From positions 1-64,000 of the forward strand of contig JAWKQO010000006.1 in the NCBI GenBank assembly GCA_041390105.1: a DNA stretch of 64,000 nucleotides, read 5' to 3'. This document shows, one piece after another, positions 44,906-54,157 of the stretch. The stretch is from Gemmatimonadota bacterium (GTDB taxonomy: Bacteria > Gemmatimonadota > Gemmatimonadetes > Longimicrobiales > Gaopeijiaceae). The translations under genes were made by a program, and so were the position numbers. Each line of letters starts with the position of its first letter. The stretch's first letter is position 1. The notes under the pieces were generated by a model. It saw nothing but the letters and a program-made list of their open reading frames with translations, ran no database searches and was not told where the DNA came from.

Positions 44906-46096
44906 ATGACCGAGTCGCCCACACCCCGCCTCACGCCCTCTGCCGTGGACGACGACACGCCCGTCGCAGGTCCGTCCGGGGGCTTGGGCCGCCGCGCCTT
45001 CGTGACCAGGGCCGCCGCGGGTCTGGCCGCCGCCAGCGCGGCGGCGTGCGGAGGGAACGAATCCGGCGAGGTCGAGGGTGCGCCGGCCGTGCAGACCGGT
45101 CAGCGCGTGCAGTGGCGGATGGTCTCCAGCTATCCGCGCACACTCGACACCCTCTGGGGATCGGCGGAGTCCTTTGCCCGCCATCTCTCCGAGCTGACTG
45201 GAGGTCGCTTCACCCTGCGCCCCTACCCCTCCGGCGAGCTCGTGCCCGGGTTGGAGGTGATGGACGCCGTACAACAGGGATCGGTGCAGTGCGGGCAGAC
45301 GCCCAGCTACTACTACACGGGCAAGAACCCGGCGCTGGCGTTCGACACGTGTGTGCCGTTCGGGTTCACGGCCCGCCAGCAGAGCGCCTGGCTGATGGAG
45401 GGAGGTGGCCTCGAGCTCATACAGCGCATCTACGGCGATTTCAACATCATCAACTTCTCGATGGGCAACACCGGCGCGCAGATGGGAGGTTGGTTCCGCC
45501 GCGAAATCAGCACCGCCGCGGACCTGCGTGGCCTCAAGATGCGCATTCCGGGCCTCGGTGGGCTGGTGATGGACCGCATCGGTGTCGGTGTCCAGAACAT
45601 CGCGGCGGGAGAGCTGTTCGCGGCGTTGGAACGGGGTGCCATCGACGCAGCCGAGTGGGTGGGCCCGGCGGACGACGAGCGCCTGGGCCTGCAGGACGCC
45701 GCCACCTACTACTACTACCCGGGCTGGTGGGAGCCGGGCCCGGAGGTGAGTTGTGTCATCAACCGGCAGGCTTGGGATGCGCTGCCCTCTGACTACCAGG
45801 CCGCGTTGCAGGTGGCCTGCAAAGCCGTGCGCCAGGAGTTGCAGGCGGCCTACGACGCTCGCAATCCCGCGGCACTGACGCGACTGGTGCAGGGCGGCGT
45901 CCAGCTCCGCCAGTTCTCGCCTGAGATCATGAATGTGGCCCAGGCCGCGACCGAAGAGATGCTGGAGGAGAGCGCGGCAGCAGACGCCACCTATCGCGAG
46001 GTCTACGAGCAATGGAAGCGCTTCCGCGACGCGTCGTTCGCCTGGTTCGGCACCACGGAGCTGGCCTACGCCGAGTTCGCGTTCCGACAACGGTAG
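44906..46096 (+). CDS. Tat-exported TRAP transporter substrate-binding protein (DctP-like)
   Basis: A 396-residue periplasmic binding protein. The leader has GRRAFVTRAAAGLAAASAAAC, a twin-arginine motif with a lipobox-like Cys. The mature part matches the DctP/TRAP family: WRMVSSYPRTLDTLWGSAES, FARHLSELTGGRFTLRPYPSG, VMDAVQQGSVQCGQTPSYYY, LKMRIPGLGGLVMDRIGV and AAEWVGPADDERLGL. TRAP binding proteins capture carboxylates, keto acids or other solutes. No DctQ or DctM permease gene adjoins, so the transporter partner is elsewhere or the membrane protein downstream replaces it. ATG 44906 is chosen by the leader. Confidence 0.92.
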   Translation: MTESPTPRLTPSAVDDDTPVAGPSGGLGRRAFVTRAAAGLAAASAAACGGNESGEVEGAPAVQTGQRVQWRMVSSYPRTLDTLWGSAESFARHLSELTGGRFTLRPYPSGELVPGLEVMDAVQQGSVQCGQTPSYYYTGKNPALAFDTCVPFGFTARQQSAWLMEGGGLELIQRIYGDFNIINFSMGNTGAQMGGWFRREISTAADLRGLKMRIPGLGGLVMDRIGVGVQNIAAGELFAALERGAIDAAEWVGPADDERLGLQDAATYYYYPGWWEPGPEVSCVINRQAWDALPSDYQAALQVACKAVRQELQAAYDARNPAALTRLVQGGVQLRQFSPEIMNVAQAATEEMLEESAAADATYREVYEQWKRFRDASFAWFGTTELAYAEFAFRQR

Positions 46097-46097
46097 G

Positions 46098-46808
46098 ATG
46101 AGCCGCGGCGAGCCACGCCGCGGAGTCTCGCCCCAGCGGGTCTTCGGTGGACTCGCGCTCACGGTGCTCGGCCTGAGCGCCACGCTGGTCGTCGCCGGCG
46201 ACGCGTCGTTCTCGCGTTTCTTCGGCGACGTGCCTCCCCTGCTCGTTGTCGTCGTCTGTGTCGGAGGCGCGCTTTTGGCGCTCCGGTACCTCGAACTGGC
46301 GGGATGGCTCAGGCTGTACCGCCACAGCGCCCATCCGCGGCGGTGGCCTCTCGTTCTGGGGCTCGCGAGCACCATGACCGCGGTGGCGATCGTCCTCGAC
46401 CTGGTGGGACGGTTCCCCGAGGATACCAATGTGCCGGTACCAGTGGCACTGGCGTTCTACCCGGCCATCGCCTTCGTGGTGGAGGCGCTGTTCCACGTGC
46501 TGCCCCTGGCCGTGCTGCTGGGGGCGCTCGCCCCCCTGCGCGGGCGAGTCACCCGCTCCACTCTGCTGGGCGTGTCCTTGGGAATCACCGCCACCTTGGA
46601 GCCGCTCTACCAGGTGCGGCTGGCCGCCGCGGGCAGTGCGCCGTCCCTGTTCGAGTGGACCACGGGTCTCCACATCCTGGCGTTCAACCTGATCCAGATG
46701 GAGTTGTTCCGTCGCTACGACTTCGTCACGGTGTACGCCTTCCGAGTCATGTACTACGGACTCTGGCACATCGGTTGGGGCGTGCTGCGACTGCACCTGT
46801 TGTTCTGA
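46098..46808 (+). CDS. polytopic membrane protein of unknown function, 236 aa
   Basis: A 236-residue protein with about six to seven hydrophobic helices (ALTVLGLSATLVVAG, PPLLVVVVCVGGALLAL, LVLGLASTMTAVAIVLDLV, ALAFYPAIAFVVEALFHVLP, and others). The VVEALFH and YYGLWHIGWG segments recall the Glu/His pattern of CPBP-type intramembrane proteases, but the match is not good enough to assign. ATG 46098 lies one base after the TRAP binding-protein stop, so it is cotranscribed with it and may be its partner (inference). Confidence 0.75.
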   Translation: MSRGEPRRGVSPQRVFGGLALTVLGLSATLVVAGDASFSRFFGDVPPLLVVVVCVGGALLALRYLELAGWLRLYRHSAHPRRWPLVLGLASTMTAVAIVLDLVGRFPEDTNVPVPVALAFYPAIAFVVEALFHVLPLAVLLGALAPLRGRVTRSTLLGVSLGITATLEPLYQVRLAAAGSAPSLFEWTTGLHILAFNLIQMELFRRYDFVTVYAFRVMYYGLWHIGWGVLRLHLLF

Positions 46809-46817
46809 GGCGCGGCC

Positions 46818-48038
46818 TCACGAAGCGGTCCGGAAAGCCTGCGGCAGCGGTACGCGGACCACATACTGGACATCGAGTGAGTCGGTGACGACCGAGTAGA
46901 GGTGCCCGCTCCGCACGCGGATCGGTACGTAGGCAAACTGGCCCACGTCGAGCTCCACCGATCCTACCAGCCGTCCATCGCGCTCGAACACGTCATAGTG
47001 ATGCGCCGTCTCGGAGTTCATGACACGATCCACCCAGACCCGCCCACGATCGTCCACGCCAAGGCCCAGGATCCAGGGCCTGAGCTCGGGGATGAAGTCG
47101 GCGACCTGCTCCGCCTCCCTGCGGCTTTCGGGTCGTCTGCCTGCCACGCCCTCCACGAACCGCTCTCGATCCACCGCGGTCGTCCGTAGCTGCGTAGCTC
47201 CGACCTCGACCACGAGCGTGGTGTCTCCAGATTCGCTCAAGCGGACGAGTCGGTACGCCAGATCGTCGGAACGCCAGAAACCTCCCCCTGGATCGACCAC
47301 CACAGCGGCCAAGGGGTCGTGGGGGATCGGCCAGTAGGCGGCGCCCCGCCCACGCGAAATCACGTAGGTCCGAACCACCATCGGCCCCAGGTCCACGGAG
47401 TCTGTAGCCTCGCTCGGCGGATCGTACCACTTGAGAAAGCGACGGTAGGTGGTGGTCTGTAACCCCTCTGGCGGCGGAAACACGGGCTCGACGTCCGAGT
47501 GAGACGCCGGCTTCCAATGACGGCCTCGTTCGTCCACCGTGCCCGTCCATGCGTAGCCGTACGAACGCACAACCATCGGGACGCGTCGGCGCTCCTGGCC
47601 GTCCGTGCTGAGCGCCAACATCATCCACTTGCCATGGTCCTGTACCCAGAGAAGGCTGTCTCCCATCAGGATCATGCCGTTGGCCGCGGTGAGTTCACCC
47701 GGTCCTTCGCCCGGGGACGCGATCGTGCGAAGGTAGACACCCGAGGGATCGAATACGCGGATCTCGGACGCCTGACCATCCAGGATGTAGATGTTCCCCA
47801 AGCGGTCGGCCTCGATCCCTTTCACGGCGCCAAACACGGTGGCCTGCCCGCCCTCGATCGAGCCGATCTTCAGGTCCGGTGTCAGGGAGGTGGCGGTGTC
47901 GAGCCGTTCGTAACGTAGTCGAGGGATCCCGCCCGGAAGCGTATCACGCGTCATCCCCGCACTCTGGTCCTCGCGAGAGTGCGTCGAGCAGCTGGCGAGT
48001 GAGCCTCCGACGAACAGGCACAGGGCAAGCCATCTCAT
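46818..48038 (-). CDS. six-bladed beta-propeller lipoprotein (paralogue 6)
   Basis: A 406-residue lipoprotein (leader RWLALCLFVGGSLASC, lipobox LASC). The blades include GIEADRLGNIYILDGQASEIR, ASPGEGPGELTAANG and DDRGRVWVDRV, the same pattern as the other five propellers. It lacks DSAGVRIV. ATG 48038 follows GGGGGAC. The end shares the LYSVVTDSLDVQYVVRV theme with paralogue 1 (YGVTTDDLDVQYVVRL), showing close relation of these two. Convergent with the membrane protein gene (nine-base gap). Confidence 0.86.
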   Translation of the reverse strand: MRWLALCLFVGGSLASCSTHSREDQSAGMTRDTLPGGIPRLRYERLDTATSLTPDLKIGSIEGGQATVFGAVKGIEADRLGNIYILDGQASEIRVFDPSGVYLRTIASPGEGPGELTAANGMILMGDSLLWVQDHGKWMMLALSTDGQERRRVPMVVRSYGYAWTGTVDERGRHWKPASHSDVEPVFPPPEGLQTTTYRRFLKWYDPPSEATDSVDLGPMVVRTYVISRGRGAAYWPIPHDPLAAVVVDPGGGFWRSDDLAYRLVRLSESGDTTLVVEVGATQLRTTAVDRERFVEGVAGRRPESRREAEQVADFIPELRPWILGLGVDDRGRVWVDRVMNSETAHHYDVFERDGRLVGSVELDVGQFAYVPIRVRSGHLYSVVTDSLDVQYVVRVPLPQAFRTAS

Positions 48039-48190
48039 GGACGTCCCCCATCTGCGGGTGAGCTGCGCACCCCCCACGGTACCACCAGCTCCAGGGGGAA
48101 GGCCAGCCGGGAACGCTTGTGTGGGCCGTCGCCTGGGCTCATAGTGCGTCGGCTCCAGCGACCATCGGGGCCCTGAACCCTGCGACGACC

Positions 48191-48724
48191 ATGGCGCCCG
48201 ACCCGTCCCCTCTCGATCCGCTCTATGACGCGCTGGCCTCCGGCCGTAAGCCGCGCGGACTCTGCCTGATCGACTGGGGAACCGATCTGCTGGTCGCCGG
48301 ATACGACACGCCCCATCTGCGTCGGCTCGCCGGTCTGTCCCTCGCGGATGACACGGAAGACGTCGAGGCTTGTTTCGACCTCGTCCTGAAGGAGCTGGCC
48401 CTTTCCGCACCCGACGCGGTCGACGATGCGTTGGCGCTCGCCCGGGCCGTGGCCCGCGCGCTCCTGACCGGAGCGGTATCACCGACCGTGGCGGTCTCTC
48501 GCATCCATGAAGTGGCTGTGAGCCCTCTCGATCACCCAAGGTCGCTGCAGCCGTGGTGTGACCTGGATGGTGGTTTCGTCGCGGACGCGAACGGGCGCGT
48601 CACCTGCCTCACCGGGGCGGACCTGGAGGAGGCGATCCGCGCGCAGGCGCGCGCGTTTCTCGACGAGGACCCGCATGCACTCAGCAAGCGGATCCGCGAC
48701 CAACGACAAGCCGACGCTCCCTGA
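48191..48724 (+). CDS. hypothetical protein, 177 aa
   Basis: A 177-residue soluble, acidic, helical protein with LCLIDWGTDLLVAGYDTPHL near residue 25 and an acidic helical body (DDTEDVEACFDLVLKELAL). No family is recognised. ATG 48191 has a weak ribosome binding site. It precedes yhbY by 103 bases in the same direction. Confidence 0.6.
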   Translation: MAPDPSPLDPLYDALASGRKPRGLCLIDWGTDLLVAGYDTPHLRRLAGLSLADDTEDVEACFDLVLKELALSAPDAVDDALALARAVARALLTGAVSPTVAVSRIHEVAVSPLDHPRSLQPWCDLDGGFVADANGRVTCLTGADLEEAIRAQARAFLDEDPHALSKRIRDQRQADAP

Positions 48725-48827
48725 GCCACCTCCCCCCCACCTGGCGGAGGGGCCCCCAGGCCTGGCCGAACAGACCCTCGCAGCCTAGCGTCCGGTCTGA
48801 CTACGCCCTTCCCCTACGACCGAACCC

Positions 48828-49139
48828 ATGACCGAACCCCGGCTGACGTCCAAGGAACGCGCACAACTGCGGTCTCAGGCCCACGGGCTGGAGCCCGTCC
48901 AGCACGTAGGCGCTGGCGGCTTGACTCCGGCCGTGTTGAAGAGCCTGCGCGAGGCGTTCAACACCCGCGAGCTGCTCAAGGTGAAGGTGTTGGAGACCGC
49001 GCCGGACAGCGCCTACGACACCGGAGACCAGATCGCGGAGCGGATCGAGGGCGCCGAGGTTGTGCAGACGATCGGCCGCGTGGTGGTGCTATACCGCCCC
49101 CTGCCAGAAGAGGACGACACCAGCCGGCGCAGCTCCTGA
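48828..49139 (+). CDS. yhbY: CRM-domain RNA-binding protein YhbY
   Basis: A 103-residue protein matching the YhbY / CRS1-YhbY (CRM) fold: LTSKERAQLRSQAHGLEPVQ, HVGAGGLTPAVLKSLREAF, TRELLKVKVLE, and TIGRVVVLYRP. YhbY binds the large ribosomal subunit precursor and helps ribosome assembly. Length and motif order are typical. Its TGA overlaps the ATG of the GH20 gene by one base (TGATG), an unusual operon partner for a ribosome-assembly protein. Confidence 0.95.
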   Translation: MTEPRLTSKERAQLRSQAHGLEPVQHVGAGGLTPAVLKSLREAFNTRELLKVKVLETAPDSAYDTGDQIAERIEGAEVVQTIGRVVVLYRPLPEEDDTSRRSS

Positions 49140-50800
49140 TGGCAGGGCGTCGGGCCGCACGGCGTTCCTCGGCCCACAGTCGCTCGCGAATGTTGGTCGC
49201 CGGCGCGGTCTTCGCGCTATCGGTCCTGCAGGTCGCGTGCGAGCCACCGGGAAGCGTCCATTCGATCATCCCCAACCCCCTATCGGTCGAGCGTGCGGGG
49301 GGAGAGCCCGTCCAGGTGTCCGACAGCACCTGGATTGTGATCGACGCCGGCGATGCCCAGGTGCGCCGCATCGGCGAGCTCCTGTCGGCACTGATCGGGA
49401 ACACCATCGAGACGCAGCCACCCGTGGTGGACGCACCCGCGGACGGGGCCACCCCGCGGATCCGCCTGACGTTGCAGGGTGCTCCCGATTCGCTGGGGAG
49501 CGAAGGCTACGCGTTGAACGTCACGCCAGATGAGATCGTCATCCAGGGTGGAGGCGTCGCGGGGCTGTTCTACGGTGTACAGACCCTTCGACACCTCCTG
49601 CCGCCGCTGGTCGAGTACAGCGCCGCCCATGTGCGACCTCTGCCCGTGCCCGCCCTGCGCGTCGTGGATCGGCCGCGCTACGCCTGGCGCGGAGCGATGC
49701 TCGACGTCTCACGGCATTTCCTGCCGCCCGAGGATGTAGAGCGCTTCATCGATTGGATGGCGCTCTACAAGCTCAACCGCCTGCACCTGCACCTGGCGGA
49801 CGACCAGGGTTGGCGCATCGAGATACCGAGTTGGCCCGCGCTCACGGAGCAGGGCGCCAGTACGGAGGTCGGAGGTCGTGGAGGCGGTTTCTACACCACC
49901 GCGGAATACGCGGCTCTGGTGCGCTATGCGGATGAGCACTTCGTCACCATCGTGCCGGAGATCGACATGCCGGGGCACACCAACGCCGCGCTCGCTTCGG
50001 TCCCCGAGTTGAACTGCGACGGCGTGGCTCCACCGCTGTACACGGGCACAGAGGTGGGATTCAGCGCACTGTGCCCGTCCAAGGAAGTGACGTACCAGTT
50101 CCTGGACGACGTGATCGGTGAGATCAGCGCCCACACCACCGGTGCGTGGTTTCACGTGGGGGGCGACGAGGTCCGGACCATCAGCGACGACGAGTACGCT
50201 GGTTTCATCGAGCGCGTACAAGCGATCGTTGCGTCGCATGGCAAGCGACTCGTCGGCTGGGACGAGGTCGCTTCGGCACCCCTGCGGCCCGGATCCATCG
50301 TACAGGTGTGGCGCCCCCTTTGGAGGCGGGATGGCGAGGCGGCCGATGACACGGCCACCGCAGCGGCCGCCACACGCTTTCGTGAGGACCTGCTCCGCGC
50401 GGCCGCTTCTGGAAGCCAGGTCCTGCTCTCGCCCGCCGACCGGCTCTATCTGGACATGAAGTACGACGTCACGACCGTGCTGGGTCTGACGTGGGCAGGC
50501 GTCGTGGACGTCCGTCGTGCCTACGACTGGGAGGTCTCGGAGGTCTTCGCAGGGCTCCCCGCCGAGTCTGTCGTCGGGGTCGAGGCACCGCTCTGGTCGG
50601 AGACCTTGGGCACCCTCTCGGACTTCGAGTACATGGCGTTTCCCAAGCTGGCCGGCGTCGCCGAGCTGGGCTGGTCGGCCCCAGCGCGTCGCTCCTGGCA
50701 CGAGTACCGGCTGCGACTGGGCGCCCAGGCTCCTCGCTGGACGGCTCTGGGTCTGAACTTCGCGCGCTCGCCGCTCGTCCCCTGGGCCCCTATTCTGTAG
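49139..50800 (+). CDS. beta-N-acetylhexosaminidase, GH20
   Basis: A 553-residue lipoprotein-type enzyme (leader with VFALSVLQVAC, Cys34). The GH20 N-terminal domain 2 spans about 40-175, and the catalytic barrel holds MLDVSRHFLPPEDVERFID, LHLHLADDQGWRIEI, VPEIDMPGHT and the catalytic Asp-Glu pair D343-E344 in FHVGGDEV. GH20 enzymes remove terminal GlcNAc or GalNAc by substrate-assisted catalysis. The likely substrates are chitin oligomers or peptidoglycan/glycan fragments in the periplasm. Confidence 0.96.
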   Translation: MAGRRAARRSSAHSRSRMLVAGAVFALSVLQVACEPPGSVHSIIPNPLSVERAGGEPVQVSDSTWIVIDAGDAQVRRIGELLSALIGNTIETQPPVVDAPADGATPRIRLTLQGAPDSLGSEGYALNVTPDEIVIQGGGVAGLFYGVQTLRHLLPPLVEYSAAHVRPLPVPALRVVDRPRYAWRGAMLDVSRHFLPPEDVERFIDWMALYKLNRLHLHLADDQGWRIEIPSWPALTEQGASTEVGGRGGGFYTTAEYAALVRYADEHFVTIVPEIDMPGHTNAALASVPELNCDGVAPPLYTGTEVGFSALCPSKEVTYQFLDDVIGEISAHTTGAWFHVGGDEVRTISDDEYAGFIERVQAIVASHGKRLVGWDEVASAPLRPGSIVQVWRPLWRRDGEAADDTATAAAATRFREDLLRAAASGSQVLLSPADRLYLDMKYDVTTVLGLTWAGVVDVRRAYDWEVSEVFAGLPAESVVGVEAPLWSETLGTLSDFEYMAFPKLAGVAELGWSAPARRSWHEYRLRLGAQAPRWTALGLNFARSPLVPWAPIL

Positions 50801-50841
50801 ACGGTCGAGCTTCGACGTCCCTCACGCTTCGCAGCGCATCG

Positions 50842-51432
50842 ATGACATCCCGGCCACCCCCGCCCGAGGAGGTCACGCGTCTCCTCGAGTCCGCTTCGTC
50901 CGGCGACGGCGAGGCGTTCGACCGCGTCTTTCGCGTGGTCTATGACGAGTTGAGGGGCCTGGCCCGGCTCGTTCGTCGGGGTCGAGCCTCAGAGACGCTG
51001 AACACCACTGCCCTGGTGCACGAGGCGTATCTCCGTCTGCTGCCGTCGCAGGGGTTGGCCTGGCAGGGGCGCTCCCACTTCATGGGCGTCGCCGCTCGCG
51101 CCATGCGGCAGGTGCTGGTGCGGGCAGCCGAGCGCCGCAGCACCCTCAAGCGCGGCGGAGGCAAGGTGGATCTTCCCCTCGAAGAAGCCGTGGCAGGTGC
51201 GCTCGGCACGGATGCGGTCAGCGTGGAACCCGAGCGGATCCTGGCGCTGGACGCGGCGTTGATGAAGCTGGAGGCGATGAGCCCGCGTCAGGCGCGCGTC
51301 GTCGAATGCCGGTTCTTTGCGGGCATGTCCGTCGAGGAAACGGCGCAAGCGCTCGCGATCTCGGAGCCGACCGTCAAGCGCGACTGGAGCGCGGCACGTG
51401 CTTGGCTGGCTCGCGAGATGGCCCAGGCCTGA
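50842..51432 (+). CDS. TIGR02999-type RNA polymerase sigma factor (ECF-like)
   Basis: A 196-residue sigma factor of the subfamily that partners with Ser/Thr kinases: region 2 (ETLNTTALVHEAYLRLLPS, then GRSHFMGVAARAMRQVLVR) and region 4 HTH (LEAMSPRQARVVECRFFAG, then MSVEETAQALAISEPTVKR). The TIGR02999 set is widespread in Acidobacteriota, Gemmatimonadota and Planctomycetota. The kinase gene follows 70 bases downstream, so phosphorylation or kinase-dependent control of this sigma factor is likely (inference). No zinc-type anti-sigma gene is next to it. Confidence 0.93.
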   Translation: MTSRPPPPEEVTRLLESASSGDGEAFDRVFRVVYDELRGLARLVRRGRASETLNTTALVHEAYLRLLPSQGLAWQGRSHFMGVAARAMRQVLVRAAERRSTLKRGGGKVDLPLEEAVAGALGTDAVSVEPERILALDAALMKLEAMSPRQARVVECRFFAGMSVEETAQALAISEPTVKRDWSAARAWLAREMAQA

Positions 51433-51502
51433 TCTCCTCGAAGCGCAGATCCGCTAGAGACCAGGGAGCGCTCAACCACCCTCCACGGAGGCGCCGAGGC
51501 CG

Positions 51503-54118
51503 ATGGAGCCCGACCGCTGGCAACAGATCCAGGACGTGTATCTGGATGCTCTGGAGCAGCCACCAGAAGCCCGGACTGCGTTCCTCGAGCGCGTGGCCGG
51601 TGCGGACTCGGAGCTCCGCGCCGAGGTGCAGAGCCTGCTCGCCGCCGACACGGCGGGCGACCCGGTGTTGGATGCGACCTTCGACGATCTGCTGGACCTC
51701 TTGGATGAGGAAGCACCTGGCGAACCCGTCCCCGAGCGGGCCGGCCCCTATCGTGTGCTGGAAGAGATCGGACGGGGCGGCATGGGAACGGTGTACCGAG
51801 CCGAACGGGACGACGGCCAGTACACGCGCGAGGTGGCGCTCAAACTGGTGCTCGCCGCCGGAAGTCGAGCGGACATCGTCCGCCGCTTCGGACGAGAGCG
51901 GCAGATCCTGGCAGGCCTCGAGCACCCGCACATCGCGCGACTCTACGACGCCGGGGTCACGGAGGCGGGACTCCCCTTCCTGGCCATGGAGCTGGTACGA
52001 GGGGAGCCCATCCACACGTACTGCGACCGCCTGCGACTGTCCATTCCCGCCCGGCTGCGCCTGTTCGAGCAGGTGGTGGCGGCGGTCGAGTACGCGCACC
52101 GCAAGCTCGTGATCCACCGCGATCTCAAGCCCTCCAACGTGCTGGTCACCGACGAGCAAGAGGTCAAACTACTGGACTTCGGCATCGCGAAGCTGATGGA
52201 GTCCGAGGAGTCCACCGCGGACGACCCGCTCACGCGTCTCGATCAACGGCTGCTCACGCCCGAGTACGCGGCTCCGGAACAACTCCGCGGTGAGGCTCTC
52301 TCGACCGCCGCGGACGTGTATGCCCTAGGCGTCATGCTCCACCATCTGCTGGTGGGGACGCGGCCGTCGGGGTCCGGCCTGCCCACTCCCTCGACTGCGG
52401 CGACCACCGTCGAAGTGGCGGGGCTGCGCGACAGTGACCCACCGCGCCTCCGCCGTCAACTGAAGGGCGATCTCGACACGATCGTCCTGAAAGCGCTCCG
52501 CCCGGAGGCAGAGCAGAGGTATCCCACCGCCGCTGCCCTTCTGGAGGATCTCACGCGCTTCCGGACCGGGCAGCCCATCACCGCGCGCGCCCCCTCCTTC
52601 GCCTATCGCGCACGAAAGTTCGTGGGCCGGAACCGCATCGCGGTCGTCGCCGGTACGGCGGCCGTGATGGGGCTGGTGGGCGGCCTTGGCGTCGCCCTGC
52701 ACCAAGCGCAGGTGGCCCGTGCCGAGCGCGACCTGGCCGAGTCCGTGAGCGGGTTTCTGGTCAACCTGTTCAACGCGGCCAATCCCTTTCAGCGCTCCAG
52801 CGAGCGCCTGGATACGTTACGCATCCAGGCCTTTCTGGATCGCGCCGTGGATCGGCTGGACACGGATCTGGCCGACCAGCCGGAGCTCAAGGCACGCATG
52901 CAGAACGTGCTCGGTGCGGTGCACGAGGGTCTGGGCCTGTACGATCCCGCACTCGCACTCATGAACGCCTCCGTCGCGGGATACCGCGTCACCAAGGGCG
53001 AGCAGAGCCCGGAGGTGACCAAAGCACTCGGAGACCTGGCACGCGTCCTCCAGATGTCGGGCGACGCCGCCGCGGCAGAAGAGACGTACCGTCTAGCCAT
53101 CCCCCGGATGGTGGCCCTTCATGGAGAGCGCTCGGCAGAGGTGGCGCAGTTGCGCGTGCAGCTGGCGGCCGCGCTGGTCACGCAGGACCGGTTGCCGGAG
53201 GCCGAAACCATGCTCCAGGCCGCGATCGAGGTACGGCGCCACGTGCTGGAAGACTCGCTGAAGATCGCCGACGATCTCAATCTTCTCGGGGCTCTGCAGT
53301 ACCGGCAGGGCAAAGTCGATCGGGCAGCCGAGACCATGCGTCAGTCACTCGAGATGAATCGAGCCGCCCTGGGGCCAGACCACCCCAATGTGGCTGTCAT
53401 CTCGCAGAACCTGGCGTTGATCCTGAACCGGGCCGAACGATATGACGAGGCCGAGCCCTTGCTTCGCGAGGCGATCGAGGCGATGCGTCGGGCGCTGGGA
53501 CCGGACTACCCGGAGATCGGCGGGACGATCAAGACCCTGGCGAGTGTTCTGGAGGCCAAGGGAAGGGCAGTGGAAGCTGATTCACTGTACCGCGAGGCCA
53601 TCGACCACTCGCGGCGAGGGCGCGGAGCCGCGGACCCTAGCCTCGCGATCGCACTGCACGACTACGGCGCATTCCGGATGAAGCTGGGCGATCTGGCGGG
53701 CGCCGATTCGCTGATCGTGGAGGCGCGTGATCTGGAACTGAGTGCGAACGGCCCGGATCATCCTGGCACGGCCGTCACCACCGGCACCCTCGCCGACTTG
53801 CGCCGGCGCCAGGGCGATGCACTCCGAGCAGAGGCGCTCTACCGTGAGTCACTCCGCTCCCTGGAGGCGATCTTCCCGCCCACGCATCCCAGGGTGCTGA
53901 ACGCGCGGCGCGGGCTTGCCCTGAGCCTGGCGGACCAGAGGCGTACCAGCGAGGCCGAGCCACTGCTACTCGACGTCTACGAGGCCGCGAAGAGTCTCGA
54001 GGACGGCGGGGTGGAAACCCGCGCGACCGCGCGGTCCCTCGCGCTCTTCTACGAGGGGTTGGGCAACCAGACCGAGGCTGCTCGCTGGCAAGCGCTGAGC
54101 GAAGCGCCTCCTGGTTGA
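51503..54118 (+). CDS. membrane Ser/Thr protein kinase with C-terminal TPR repeats
   Basis: An 871-residue protein. A short N-terminal region is followed by a Hanks-type kinase domain at about 83-360 (GRGGMGTVYRA, K114 in VALKL, catalytic HRDLKPSN with D207, DFG 225-227, APEQ). A single TM helix lies near 379-399. About 460 residues of TPR repeats follow, many with the pattern YDEAEPLLREAIEAMRRALG, of the kinesin-light-chain-like type. The topology puts the kinase in the cytoplasm and the TPRs outside. It is paired with the TIGR02999-type sigma factor just upstream. ATG 51503 has GAGG five bases upstream. Confidence 0.95.
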   Translation: MEPDRWQQIQDVYLDALEQPPEARTAFLERVAGADSELRAEVQSLLAADTAGDPVLDATFDDLLDLLDEEAPGEPVPERAGPYRVLEEIGRGGMGTVYRAERDDGQYTREVALKLVLAAGSRADIVRRFGRERQILAGLEHPHIARLYDAGVTEAGLPFLAMELVRGEPIHTYCDRLRLSIPARLRLFEQVVAAVEYAHRKLVIHRDLKPSNVLVTDEQEVKLLDFGIAKLMESEESTADDPLTRLDQRLLTPEYAAPEQLRGEALSTAADVYALGVMLHHLLVGTRPSGSGLPTPSTAATTVEVAGLRDSDPPRLRRQLKGDLDTIVLKALRPEAEQRYPTAAALLEDLTRFRTGQPITARAPSFAYRARKFVGRNRIAVVAGTAAVMGLVGGLGVALHQAQVARAERDLAESVSGFLVNLFNAANPFQRSSERLDTLRIQAFLDRAVDRLDTDLADQPELKARMQNVLGAVHEGLGLYDPALALMNASVAGYRVTKGEQSPEVTKALGDLARVLQMSGDAAAAEETYRLAIPRMVALHGERSAEVAQLRVQLAAALVTQDRLPEAETMLQAAIEVRRHVLEDSLKIADDLNLLGALQYRQGKVDRAAETMRQSLEMNRAALGPDHPNVAVISQNLALILNRAERYDEAEPLLREAIEAMRRALGPDYPEIGGTIKTLASVLEAKGRAVEADSLYREAIDHSRRGRGAADPSLAIALHDYGAFRMKLGDLAGADSLIVEARDLELSANGPDHPGTAVTTGTLADLRRRQGDALRAEALYRESLRSLEAIFPPTHPRVLNARRGLALSLADQRRTSEAEPLLLDVYEAAKSLEDGGVETRATARSLALFYEGLGNQTEAARWQALSEAPPG

Positions 54119-54128
54119 TCAGAGGGCT

Positions 54129-54148
54129 GGCGCGGCAGGCGGCGCGCC
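54129..54148. terminator. GC-rich hairpin between convergent kinase and envelope-operon genes
   Basis: GGCGCG-N8-CGCGCC forms a 6-bp perfect GC stem, 10 bases after the kinase stop and 9 bases before the end of the opposing gene. No T-tract is present. The position supports a shared terminator. Confidence 0.4.
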
Positions 54149-54157
54149 CCGGAGAGC

